NCBI RefSeq assembly: GCF_024166365.1
Contig: NC_064823.1
Span: 20,144,924-20,208,923 of the forward strand
Length of the DNA stretch: 64,000 bases
Direction: 5' to 3'
Source of the DNA: Elephas maximus indicus
Taxonomy: Eukaryota > Chordata > Mammalia > Proboscidea > Elephantidae
The position numbers were made by a program, and so were the translations under genes. Below the pieces are notes generated by a model. It saw nothing but the letters and a program-made list of their open reading frames with translations. It searched no databases and was not told the origin of the DNA. Shown here in pieces: positions 11,166-21,720 of the stretch. The stretch's first letter is position 1. The number at the start of each line of letters is the position of its first letter.

Positions 11166-12195
11166 AGTGATTTTTATTATTTGCTTTCTTCTGGGGCCTG
11201 AGGGTCTCTTTTGTTGCTCTCTTTCTTTTTGTTCACTTTGTAGAGATAACTCTTCGATTTTGGCCCTTTGCTTTTTTTGTATGTGTGCATTTAGTGCCAT
11301 CAATTGACCTCTGACCACTGCTTTAGCCGTGTCCCAATGGTTCTGATACTAAGTGTTTTCATTCTCACTGGATTCTATGAATTTCTTTATTCTGTCCTTA
11401 ATGTCTTCGATAACCCAGTCATTTTTGAGCAAGCTGTTGCTCAGTTTCCAAGTGTTTGATTTCTTTTCCCTCCTTTTTCTGTTGTTGATTTCTACTTTTA
11501 TAGCTTTATGGTCAGAGAAGATGCTTTGTAATATTTTGATGTTTTGGATATGTTAAGCCTTGCTTTATGACCTAATATGTGGTCTATTCTAGAGAATGTT
11601 CCATGTGCTCTAGAAAAGAAAGTATACTTGACTACTGTTGGGTGGAGTGTTCTGTATATGTCTGTGAGGTCAAGTTGGTTTATCTCGGCATTTAGATCTT
11701 CTGAGTCTGTATTGAGCTTCTTTCCGAATTTCCTGTCCTTCACCGAAAGTGGTGAGTTGAAGTCTCCTACTGATATTGTGGAGCTGTCTTTCTCACTTTT
11801 TAATGCTGATAGAGTTTGTTTTATGTATCTTGCAGCCCTGTCTTTGGGTGCATAAATATTTAATATGGTTATATCTTCTCGGCATATTGTCCCTTTAATC
11901 ATTATATAGGGTCCTTCCTTATCTTTTATGATGGATTTAACTTTAAAGTCTATTTTGTGAGAAATTAATATTGCCACTCCTGCTCTTTTTTGATTGTAGT
12001 TTTCTGGGTATATCTTTTTCCATCCTTTGAGTTTTCATTTGTTTCTGTCTCTGAGTCTAAGGTATGTCTCTTGTAGGCAACATATAGATGGATCATGTTT
12101 TTAATCTATTCTGCCACTCTCTGTCTCTTTATTGGTGCATTTAATCCATTTACATTCAGGGTAATTATGAATAGGTATGAATTTAGTGCTATCAT
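11166..12195 (-). pseudogene. L1 ORF2, 5' part (endonuclease), truncated
   Basis: On the minus strand ORF2 appears to start at 12195 (MIALNSYLFIITLNVNGLN). It enters the apurinic-type endonuclease that nicks target DNA for L1 insertion. The frame 11498-11977 shows VGDFNSPLS (catalytic Asp and Asn) and SRIDHILG, typical of the L1 endonuclease C-terminal half. The reading continues through the linker (frame 11133-11318) and is cut at 11166, before the reverse transcriptase. The N-terminal catalytic Glu region is out of frame. The copy cannot make a working ORF2 protein. Confidence 0.85.
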
Positions 12196-12647
12196 TTTGA
12201 TGTCTTTTTTTGTGTGTTCTTGACAGTTTCTTTTTCCCACTTAATTTTCTGTGCTGAGTAGGTTATCTTCATATATTGACTTTTCCTCATATTCATTGTC
12301 GTTGATTTTGTTTCTGCTGAGTCTCTCTTTTTTTCTTGTATTTTATTTTGATGCGTAGGATAGTTTTTCTCCTTTGTGGTTGCCTTATTATTTACCCCTA
12401 TTTTTCTAAATTTAAACCTAACTTTTATTTCTTTGTATCACCTTGTCTTCCTCTCCATATGGAGGATCTATGACAACATTTCTTTGTCCCTCTTTATTGT
12501 TTTAATGTTATCTTCTTTTACATAATAACATTGCCATTTCCCTGTTTTGAGCATTTTTTTATCTTGATTTATGTTTTTTGATTTCCCTGTCTGGGTGGAC
12601 TTCTGATTGCTCTGCCCAGTGTTCTAGCCTGTATTGATACCTGCTGT

Positions 12648-13658
12648 TATTGATTTTCTAACCAAAGAACTCCGTTTAGTATTTCTGGTAGCTTTGGTTT
12701 GGTTTTTACGAATTCCATAAACTTCTGTTTATCTGAAAATGTCCTGATTTCACCTTCATATTTGAGAGACAGTTTTGCTGGATATATGATTCTTGGCTGG
12801 CAATTTTTTTCCTTCAATTTTTATGTAAGTCATCCCATTGCCTTCTTGCCTGCCTGGCTTCTGACAAGTAGTCCAAGCTTATTCTTATTGACTCTCCTTT
12901 GTAGGTGACTTTTTGGTTATCTCTAGCTGCTCTTAAAATTCTTCATCTTTGGTTTTGGCAAGTTTGATTATAATATGTCTTGGTGACTTTCTTTTAAAAT
13001 CTGCCTTATGTGGAATTTGATGAGCATCTTGGATAAATATCTTCTTATCTTTTATGACATCAGGGAATTTTTCTGCCAACAAGTCTTCAACAATTCTCTC
13101 TGTATTTTCTGCTATCCCTCCCTGTTCTGATACTCCAGTCACTCATAGGTTATTTCTCTTGATAGACTCCCACATGATTCTTAAGGTTTCTTCGTTTTTT
13201 AAAATTCTTTTATCTGATTTTTCTTCAAATATATTAGTGCCAAGTGCTTTATCTTCAAGTTCAGAAATTCTGTCTTCCGCTTGCTGAATTCTGCTCCTCT
13301 GACTTTCTACTGAGTTGTCTACATCTGTAATTTTATTGTTAATCTTGTGAATTTCTGATTGCTGTCTGTCTCTGGATTTTTCCAGCTTATTAAATTTTCC
13401 ATTATGTTCATGAATAAGCTTTTTAGTTTTTTCAATTGCTTTATCTGTGTGTTCCTTGGCTTGTTCTGCATATTGCCTCATTTCCTTCCTGATCTCTTGA
13501 AGGGTTCTGTATGTTAATCTTTTGTATTCTGCCTCTGGTAATTCCAGGAATGCACTTTCATCTAGAAGAACCCTGGATTCTTTGTTCTGAGGGCTTGTTG
13601 AGGTGATCTTGGTCTGTTTCTTTATGTGACTTAGTACTGACTGTTGTGTCTGAGCCAT
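12648..13658 (-). pseudogene. L1 ORF1 (RNA-binding chaperone), nearly intact
   Basis: Start ATG at 13658 (MAQTQQSVLSHIKKQTK). The frame 13143-13658 gives the N-terminus and a long coiled coil with heptad-like KxxE repeats (roughly residues 55-155). It is interrupted by an in-frame TGA just after KRNNL, at the start of the RNA-recognition domain. The next frame piece (12933-13142) covers that domain (IVEDLLAEKFPDV, PRHIIIKLA). A frameshift follows after KDEEF, and the C-terminal domain (SLDYLSEARQARRQWDD) continues in another frame to a stop at about 12648. Total length, about 335 codons, is normal for L1 ORF1. The small number of lesions suggests moderate age. Confidence 0.85.
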
Positions 13659-14926
13659 CTATAAGTTATTGTATTAGTTTATGCTTGCTTACTGTGCTGT
13701 AGCTTCTTGCTTTGTTTTGTTTTGATATACCCAAATGGGTTGCTTGAGTGAGCTAACTTGATTATTTTTGCCTTTGGAGCTCTGACATCCTATCCTCAGA
13801 TGGCTAGAGCTGTTATCAGGTATATCAGTCTATTCACTTTTCTTTTATGAATTCAGCTCAGGTGTACAGGTAGCTGATCATCACGTGTGTGGTGTACAGC
13901 CTCTGTCCTACAGTCTTAGAGGGGCAGGGATGATTGGTGTGGGTACTGGAGTCTGGCTGCAGCAGAGGGTCACACTCTGAACATGCAGGGGCTGAGAATC
14001 ATCCCCCAAGTGTCTCTCAGGGAAGCATGTCCTTGTTCCCTAGAGTGTATAGGTGGGTGAGTTCTGCAGACAGACTATGGGTACTTAATGTTTATTGTCT
14101 GTAAGGACTGGGAAGTACCAGTTATCCTTGGGCCCCTATCACAGTTAGCTGGGTGACCTGAGTGGAGCTACCAGTCCTTAGGCCACTGATGTGGGTAGGT
14201 GAGGACTCTGTTTAATAGGCAAAGCAGTGTCAGACATCAAACACCTACCTCTCTGCTGCACAGCTGAAATGGTTGGAGTCTGCCAACAAGGGTGTATTCT
14301 CTTGAAATAGGCCCACACAGGTCCATGCAGAGGGAAAATGTACTAAAAGTCCACGGACTTCTTATGCCTGGACAGGAGCCGCTTCTGTCCTGAGCTCCCC
14401 CAGTTAGTGGAGCTGGCAAATTACCTTTTCCCCCAACTGCAAATTTATTCCTTCTCCAAGGCTGGGAAGATGGCACTAGGTGCTCAACAGGGCCTATCTC
14501 AGGCCCAGGGAAATCAGCTGCTGAAGCTGGCTTGGGATGGGGGGGCGCTAAAATATACGTGAGTACTTAGCTTTTGCTGAGAGCACTGTTCTTCTCTGGT
14601 TCTGGAGGTGTGAGTAGACTGTGTGTGTGACTGCTTCTCTGTGAAGAAACTGCAGCCAAACGCTACTACAAGCCCCCCGCTGCCACTCCTGGGAATGGTG
14701 CCTGAGGGTTCCCTGCAATTCAGGTCCTGTAACTCCTCTCTGCTTGTGAACTGTTTCTTCTTCCCCCACCCCTCAGTTTGTTTTCTAAGCTTGCCTTTGA
14801 TATTCAGGGCTCCTTGCTTGTCATAAATATACTCATTTCGCTTGTTTCTTTGGGTATTTGTTTTAAGAGGGCTTCTCAGAAGTGTCTGTCTATTCTGCCA
14901 TCTTGACTCTGCCTCCTCCAGGCTTT
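13659..14926 (-). mobile_element. L1 5' UTR (internal promoter region)
   Basis: About 1.27 kb upstream of ORF1, more GC-rich than its surroundings, ending at the L1 head (minus strand cctggaggaggcagagtcaa at 14926). The head resembles the fragment at 3848-3975. Short frames here (14237-14476, 14548-14769) have no known domain. A full 5' UTR with a truncated 3' half is the reverse of normal L1 truncation. Confidence 0.75.
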
Positions 14927-15895
14927 ACTTTTAATAAACATTCTCTTCAATTATTCCATTTTGTAGATGCCCATCCATTATTAAGATAGCCAGTGTTGGT
15001 CCATCACCCATTGCACAACTCAAATCTCAGCCATGCATTCTTACCTTAGCAAAACAATTGACTCTGCACTGCACATTTTCCCAAAATAAGCACAGCTGTG
15101 CCTTTGTACCTTTAGCTGCCTCCCTCCTAATACCACATAACAGCTAGAGATGTTCACTTATTCCAAATTTAGAATTGAAAAGATCAGCCTTCTGGGAACC
15201 CCCAGGAATTGCTTCTCCAGTCTAAGAATTATAACAAACCATGTGTTTCTGTATGTAGGAGCAGCTTCACAGCTGAACAAGTTATCAAAAGCATTCCACT
15301 AAAGCATACAATTTAAGCTGGGCTGATTCCAGTGCCTTCGCCTCAGGTTAGTCAACTAAAGTAGATAGCATTCATCTTCCACTGAAGTGTTTAGCACTTA
15401 TGATTACAGTCCTGGAACTCAGTGTTCCACTCTGTCAGGATGTAACATTTGCCATGCTAAATGGCCTTATATACAATTGTCTGGGCTGGAAAGTAACCCA
15501 TGACTGCTTAGAAATTAGTTAGAAGATTACATTCTAACAAAGGAGTATATTTTATCAAGATAATTTAAATCATTGGTGTAAACCACATATTGTTCTACTT
15601 AGACATTATTTCTAATTGGAGCACTCAGAATAACCTAAAATTATATACAAATCTATATTTCTATTTTTCTGCCTTTAAGTTGGCAGAACACTTCAGTAAT
15701 GTACATTTATTGTGGAATCCTGAGAAAATCATGAAGCTATAGAAATAGGATAACTTTAAGCACACTTCTCTAGCCTATTAGTGTCCACAGAAAAATTTAT
15801 TTTTTAACAAACGGTTTCCCTTTTAACTGTATTATTTTTTCAGATACTCCTGTCTTTAACATTCTGTAAGCAAACAATATATATATAGTCACTTG
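14927..15895. other. Unique DNA, no gene seen
   Basis: No repeat family or exon was recognised. A short TA run lies at 15878-15888 (atatatatata), just before the shortened RTE derivative. Confidence 0.55.
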
Positions 15896-16282
15896 GTCTT
15901 ACCATGGTGGCTTATGTGTTGCTATGATGCTGGAAGCTATGCAACTGGTATTTCAAATGCCAACAGTGTCACCCATAGTGGACAGATTTTAGTGGAGCTT
16001 CTAGGTTAAGACACACTAAGAAGAAAGGACTGAAGACCTGCTTCCAATAATGAACGAATGAAAACCCTATGGATTACAATGGAATATTGTCCAATATAGT
16101 GCTGAAAACGAGCCTCTTACATTGGAAGGCACTACAAAAATAGCCTCAACAATGGACTCAAATACAACAATAAACATGAAGATGCCCCAGGACTGGACAA
16201 CATTTTGTCCTGTTAGATATAAGGTTGCCATGAGTAGGAGCCGACTTGACAGTAATTAACAACAACAACAACAGTAACAACA
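15896..16282 (+). mobile_element. Non-autonomous RTE derivative: 5' end joined to 3' end
   Basis: The left part (about 15900-16130) matches the RTE 5' UTR at 59370-59600: 'ggcttatgtgttgctatgatgctggaagc', 'agacacactaagaagaa', 'tgaaaaccctat'. The right part (about 16140-16282) matches the RTE 3' end, closing with gccatgagtaggagccgact, then aacaacaacaacaac. All coding sequence between them, about 2.8 kb, is missing. This is the structure of a shortened element moved by a full-length partner, comparable to the ruminant Bov-A/Bov-B pair. It could be an established afrotherian subfamily; one copy cannot tell. Confidence 0.7.
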
Positions 16283-16535
16283 CTCACATTTTTAAAGTGT
16301 TACTGCTCTATATCTTCTGCTACAGCTGATTCAGGCAGATGACTAAAAACCCTTTGAAGAATTTTAATTCCACTAATCAGTGAATTAAAAATCCATTCCA
16401 AATCTGTGTTCCTTTTCTCATTACGCTCTCTCCCCAGCCATACCAGTCCAGGATGCAGTAGGAGGGATATGGAGGAGAAGCTATTCATCGTTCTTTTCCC
16501 CTCTACCACTAAATATTAGTCTAATGGCAAAATTG

Positions 16536-16692
16536 ACCTGTTGTGGCACAGTGGTTAAAGAGCTCAGGCTGCTAACCAAAGCAGTTCAAATCCGCCAGCA
16601 GCTCCTTGGAAACCCTAGGGGACAGTTCTGCTCTGCCTCTAAGGCTGCTATAAGTTGGAATCAACTTGATGGCAACAGATTTTGTTTTTTAG
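16536..16692 (+). repeat. AfroSINE, short form
   Basis: It has a tRNA-like head (gttgtggcacagtggttaaa), a B-box-like gttcaaatccgcc, the short middle (agctccttggaaaccct) and the common tail ending gatggcaacagattttg. The frame at 16524-16736 that covers it is not a gene. Confidence 0.85.
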
Positions 16693-18356
16693 TATTATTA
16701 TATGGCTGTAATTGCCATTCTTTCCTTCTGAACTAATTCTGAGTTTGTGAAAGAAAAAAAATTTCTTTAATGGCAGATGCTCTCTCCCTCAAGTCTTGGG
16801 AGGGGAGAAAAAAAAAAAAAAAAAAACCCTTGGCTTGTAGTTGACGCATTTGGGCAAAGTTCTTTACGGCATTTTAAAAACTACATTTACTTGAGAAAAC
16901 AGCATCATGTGACAGGACCCTAGCAATAATAACAGCCCAGGTGCCAGAAAATACTTACATTGGGTGGCTCAGATGACTCCAATTTCTTAAGAGCATTTTT
17001 TTTCTTGTAGTACAAATTCTCCAGTGCTTTAATTTCTACTGAGAGCTAATAGCAGCCCTGGTTTTAAAGAAACTGGTTTGCAGTTTATTAGCCTGCAAAG
17101 CAGAAGAATAACGGGCCCATATCACTGACATTTAACAAAGCTCTCTTTCATGATTTTCTCTTTGCCCTTTTATCCTAAGTCTCTTTCTGTAGAAAAACAC
17201 TTCTACAAATGATGATTTGAATTACTTCTGAAGAAGCATTTTCTCTTTTAAATTATCTAAAATCTTAAAACTGATCTCACTTCAGCAATTATTAAAGGGT
17301 ATTTTATCTCTCTTTTATATTTGTATACAAAATGATGTCTAGACCATTCTCGTCCTCTTGCAGCTAATATATGAGGCCTGAAGTCACACATAAATCCATA
17401 CACTTGGCAGTATTATTTATGGAGAATAGGCAAATTTGATTATTTGCCATCTTTCACAAGAATCTATATAGTAATGTTAGTGTCTAGTGTGTATTGTAAA
17501 ACTGCTTCTGAGAAATAAGAAATTTGGTCGTTTTGTAGTTTATTTTCATTATGAATTCTCACGTGTGAAGAGAAGAGCTATTATAAATGGTCATGATTTC
17601 CCAGGTTCCAAAGTTTCACTCAAGTGAAATACCACAGCTTTATCATGTCTTTTTCTCTTGGCAGATGGATTTTATGGCTGGTACCGCAGTTAGTCTCTAA
17701 AGGCATTCTCCTTCCTCAGATGTCTTGGCTTAGTGTGGACAAACATTCCAAAGGAAGTTTATTAAGAAGGGGAAAATGAAGAAAAATAATAGATGAATCT
17801 AGACACAGATAAGTTTACATATGGATTTCCTTCTCAGAAGGTAACTGGTGTCTGAACCACAGATTGACTTGTCTCGCCAGCTTTTAAGGGTTTAAAGGCT
17901 TTGGTTCCTTTCCCACAGTTCTAACTGGTTTTGATGTAGACCAACAAGGACACCTTCAGTTTGGTAGCTGAGTGGGTAGGTGAAGTTCCCGAGCAATTCC
18001 ACAACATTCTTCTGACCTGTATCCCCTTGCTCTTCTAGCTTTCCATAGTGTTCGACTTCAGTTTAGACCAAGTCTTGATCTCTACTCCAGAACGGAAAGA
18101 CACAATTCCCTGTTTGGTCCAATGTAACTCCTATTTTCAGACTGATCTGGAATACATTCTTAGATATGGTCATTTTAAGTTGAAGATCTTTCTTCCAGAA
18201 TTATTGCTTTCAACTCCAAGAAATTTTCTGTATTCTGTTTCCTTTATCTAAATAAGGGGAAGCATATTCAAATACCATCAGGGACCAAGAAGGTAACATG
18301 AATATATGAGACAATGTTGGGAGCAAAGGTAAACAGAAGAATGATAATTCTACCTC
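16693..18356. other. Unique DNA, no gene seen
   Basis: There is an A-rich tract at 16808-16827. Nothing else was recognised: no long frame, no splice-consistent exon and no repeat family. Confidence 0.55.
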
Positions 18357-18530
18357 AGTGGCTCTCAGAATATGATTCCTGGAAACATCATCAGCATAAT
18401 CTCAAGTCTTGTTAGAAATGTAAATTGTTGGCCCTGTCCCAGAACTCATCAGAAACTGGGAGTGCTATCCAATGATCCGTTTTTAAAACATTTTCCAGGG
18501 ATTCTGATACATGCTAAAATGTAAGAACCC
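18357..18530 (+). mobile_element. MER5A-like hAT-Charlie DNA transposon remnant
   Basis: It starts cagtggctctcagaatatga and ends 'gctaaaatgtaagaacccatg', matching the imperfect terminal inverted repeats of MER5A. Between them are the family landmarks 'cttgttagaaatgtaaat', 'atcagaaactgggagtg' and 'attctgatacatgc'. It is non-coding and old, with many substitutions. Confidence 0.75.
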
Positions 18531-18539
18531 ATGCTATAC

Positions 18540-18706
18540 CCTCTGAAACCCTGGTGCTGTAGTGGTTAAGAGCTATGGCTTCTAACCAGGTTTGCAGTTC
18601 GAATCCACCAGGCGCTCCTTGGAAACCCTGTGGGGCAGCTCTACTCTGTCTTATAGGGTCACTATGAGTCGGAATCAACTCAACAATGATGGGTTTGGCT
18701 TTTTTT
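18540..18706 (+). repeat. AfroSINE, short form
   Basis: Complete copy directly after the MER5A-like remnant: gaaaccctggtgctgtagtg head, gttcgaatccaccaggcgct, 'ggtcactatgagtcggaatcaactcaacaatgatgggtttgg' tail and a T-rich end. Confidence 0.88.
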
Positions 18707-18770
18707 TTAATGCTTTACCCTCAGATATTCAGTTTCCATTTTTCATAAACACAGTGATTGATTTGTGTAT

Positions 18771-18792
18771 ATGTGTGTGTGTGTGTGTGTGT
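18771..18792. repeat. (TG)n microsatellite
   Basis: About eleven TG units, with Z-DNA-forming potential. It creates a Cys-Val run in a chance frame at 18592-18810. Confidence 0.9.
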
Positions 18793-18799
18793 GCATGCC

Positions 18800-19899
18800 A
18801 GATTTGCTGAATAGATCATCACCTAATTCTCAAACATATTCTTCATAGGAAGTGTAAGTTGGTTTTATGTTATAGGACAGAACCTAGGTTCTGCTTCAGT
18901 AATAACCATGTGGCCTTCAATGGATGATATCAAATTCTTGATATTCTCTTAATCTTATACCTTCACCCAATCCTATCCAGTAACAACATTTTTCCTGTTG
19001 GAACTTCCAGGAAGCTGATATATTAAATCCAAAAGATGCTTCAAGCTCTCAGTTCATTTGCAGAGTTGGAACAATTAATATAGCTGACAAAATAATAAAA
19101 ATAAAAGTGTATGTTTGGCTCAGATTACCAACATCTGTCAGGTGTGTGCAATTTAAGAAAGAGGAAGACTTTTGAATTTTCTGTATGGTGTCCAGCTTAG
19201 AAATTATTTATCCGTATGTTCTCTTTATTTGCTTTAACTGTAACAACCTTCTTATTTGTTAATTTAATAATGAAGATGAAAGCTCAAAAAATATGGTTTT
19301 GTTGGCCACCAGGTTTCTGTTTTATTTTCTCAATTTATGCAGTATCATATTTAAAATTACTTTAAAATAAATGACTTTAATACATACAGAATTAAGTAGT
19401 AAGGTTTTGAAAAGTCTCCCTAATAAATTTTCCTAGATAAAGATACTGTTTCTATAATGTCATGAGTTTCAGTACAATTAATTTTAATAATTTTAATGGA
19501 TATTGTGGCGAAGTAGAGAAATAGATTGATTGCATGCTTACAACCTTTTTTTAAAGTAATATATTTCAAATGGAAAGCCAAACTCTCTAAGATATATGAT
19601 ATATACATGTTTTAAATAATCTTCTCATATCCTTTCTTTCCAATTAATTCTTTATTTGATCACTATTTAATATTTAATGTAACTTATATGTGTTTAAGTT
19701 AACCCTGCACACTAAGCTTCCTATATAAATGAGACAACTTTCAATTTCAACTCATAAACCAAGTTGGCAAAACTTAAAACCAAACAAGTATAGAGACCAA
19801 ACTGAACAAAATTTTAGCCAGAAGAACATCGAACAAATCAAAATCTGGGTTTAAATCTGAAAAATACATGAAGAGAAACACTGAACCAGGAGAAAAATA
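18800..19899. other. AT-rich DNA, no gene seen
   Basis: I saw no repeat or coding signature. Frames here are short and have no domain. Confidence 0.5.
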
Positions 19900-20086
19900 C
19901 AAAAAACCCAAACTTGTCACCTTTGAGTCAATTTCAACTCGTGGTGGTCCCATAAGTGTCAGAGTAGAAGTGGACTTCAAGGGGTTTTCAATGGCTGTGA
20001 TCTTAGGAAATAGATTGCTTGGCCTTTCTCCTGCAATGCTGCTGAATTGACTCAAATCACCAAACTTTTGATTACTAGCTCAGCAC
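19900..20086 (-). repeat. AfroSINE-related SINE, third form
   Basis: Reversed copy with the common 3' tail (gagtcaatttcaactcgtgg) but a different middle: ttttcaatggctgtgatctt then agattgcttggcctttctcc. The same middle occurs at 21335-21538 and 57418-57622, which supports a third subfamily. Opposing frames at 19774-20055 and 19868-20050 are shadows of it. Confidence 0.75.
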
Positions 20087-20110
20087 AAACCATTTTTATT
20101 ACCTAGTAAA

Positions 20111-20281
20111 ACCCAAATAGAAACCAAACTCACTGTCGTTGAGCCAATTCTGACTCATAGCAACTCTATAAGACAGAGTAGAATTGCCCCATAGAGTTTC
20201 CAAGGAGAGCCTGGTGGATTTGAACCACCGATCTCCTGGTTAGCAGCCATAGCACTTAACCACTATGCCACCAGGGTTTCC
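20111..20281 (-). repeat. AfroSINE, short form, with 13-bp target duplication
   Basis: Complete reversed copy, from the tail 'gaaaccaaactcactgtcgttgagcc' to the head 'gccaccagggtttc'. The flanks carry a perfect duplication, attacctagtaaa, at 20098-20110 and 20282-20294. The clean duplication shows an ordinary retrotransposition event. Confidence 0.92.
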
Positions 20282-20973
20282 ATTACCTAGTAAAGGTACC
20301 CGAAAATATTTACTACCCTGGGGAAACTAGTGATAGGAAGCTGGAAGATGCATACCATAAAAACATTATCTACAGATTCCTTGACATCCTTTGAAAGGAA
20401 AATTCATAGTCTTACTGCATAAATGAAGAAAGCCTGGAAGGAAAGTGTGTGTGAGCAAAGAGTTTTGTCTTTTAATCACAGATCCTAGTTGCTAGACGGA
20501 TGTTCTAGATTTAGTCACATTTTAACCAATTCAAGCAGGAAAAATCTAAATCTTTAGTTATTCATTCAACAAATATTCACCAAAGCCAAATGCAAAGTGC
20601 TCTTCTACTTAGTACATGGAGAAGGATACAAAAGTTAATTAGCCTTGGATATTTGCCTTCAAAAATATTACAGTGTAATTGGTGTGTGTGTTTGGCATGC
20701 ATTCTTGTATGTTTTTACTTGTATATTTATAAATATATAAGTTGGATCCTAGTCCTGGCAGAAAAGCATAATTTAAGTAGCCCTGAGAGTCTGAAAGAAG
20801 ACCAGGAACCACTCTCAGAAGCTATGTTGCCAACAACGATAATTTAATTTCATCACAGGAGTTAGAGCAGAAATGGCAATTTTGCTGCCCCTTGACATGA
20901 TGACATGATAGCACAAGTCTTGTCAACATATGCTATGAACATCAGATGCTTCTGCTATTACCCTATCAAATAC

Positions 20974-21297
20974 AGACAGTCTCCAACTTACAACAGGGTT
21001 CTGTTCTGATCACTCCTTTGTACGTTGGTTCTGATGTAAGACGAATACCTCATTTTTTTTTTTAAGTTTTCATTATTATTGTCTTTTACTATCAGTATCT
21101 TTATAAATCTGATCTTTATTTTTCTTTGGGGGTTGGAAACACTACATATAAACTTACAGATAGGATGACATCAGCAAATTACACGCTGCAAAATTTTTGG
21201 TTTACTAACAATAAGATGTACCAAAAAACAAAACAAAAGGATGGTCATAAGTGCAGTTCATCATAACTCAAATATGCTGTAAGTTGAGGACTACCTG
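20974..21297. mobile_element. TA-flanked DNA transposon (MITE-like), copy 1
   Basis: About 324 bp with terminal inverted repeats: left cagacagtctccaacttaca, right (reversed) caggtagtcctcaacttaca. TA lies on each side (20972-20973 and 21298-21299), the target duplication typical of Tc1/mariner elements. The interior is AT-rich and non-coding. Its interior matches, in reverse complement, the element at 23539-23823. Confidence 0.75.
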
Positions 21298-21334
21298 TAT
21301 ATCCATTTCACATAGCTGCCCCTGCCTAGCAGTA

Positions 21335-21538
21335 AACCAAACCAAACAGTTCCCACTGAGTCGATTCTGATGCATGACAATTCCATATGCTTCAGAGTAG
21401 AACAGTGCTCCATAGGGTTTTCAATGACTGTGATCTTTTGGAAGTAGATTGCCAGGACTTTTTTCAGCAGTGCCTCTGGGTGTATTCAAACTCCAAACTT
21501 TCGGTTAGTAGCCAAGTGCTTAACCATTTGCACTGCCT
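21335..21538 (-). repeat. AfroSINE-related SINE, third form
   Basis: Reversed copy: tail 'aaccaaaccaaacagttcccactgagtcg', middle ttttcaatgactgtgatctt and 'ggaagtagattgccaggac', head 'ttcggttagtagccaagtgcttaacc'. The next SINE is inserted at its 5' edge. Confidence 0.82.
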
Positions 21539-21546
21539 AACAGTAC

Positions 21547-21708
21547 CAAAAAACCAAACCAAACCCAGTGCCGTTGAGTGGATTCCGACTCATAGTGACC
21601 CTATAGGACAGAGTAGAACTGCCCCATAGAGTTTCCAAGGAGCATCTGGTGGATTCGAACTGCCGACCCTTTGGTTAGCATTTAACCACTACGCCACCAG
21701 GGTTTCCA
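21547..21708 (-). repeat. AfroSINE, short form
   Basis: Reversed copy inserted at the edge of the preceding SINE, with an 8-bp duplication, aacagtac, at 21539-21546 and 21709-21716. The tRNA-like head has lost about a dozen bases between the two promoter boxes (ggttagcatttaaccac). Confidence 0.88.
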
Positions 21709-21720
21709 AACAGTACTCAC

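Noticed and set aside
16536-16600. tRNA-like promoter boxes at SINE heads as tRNA genes
   Set aside because: They are followed by SINE body and tail, lack a foldable full cloverleaf, and recur many times with SINE flanks.
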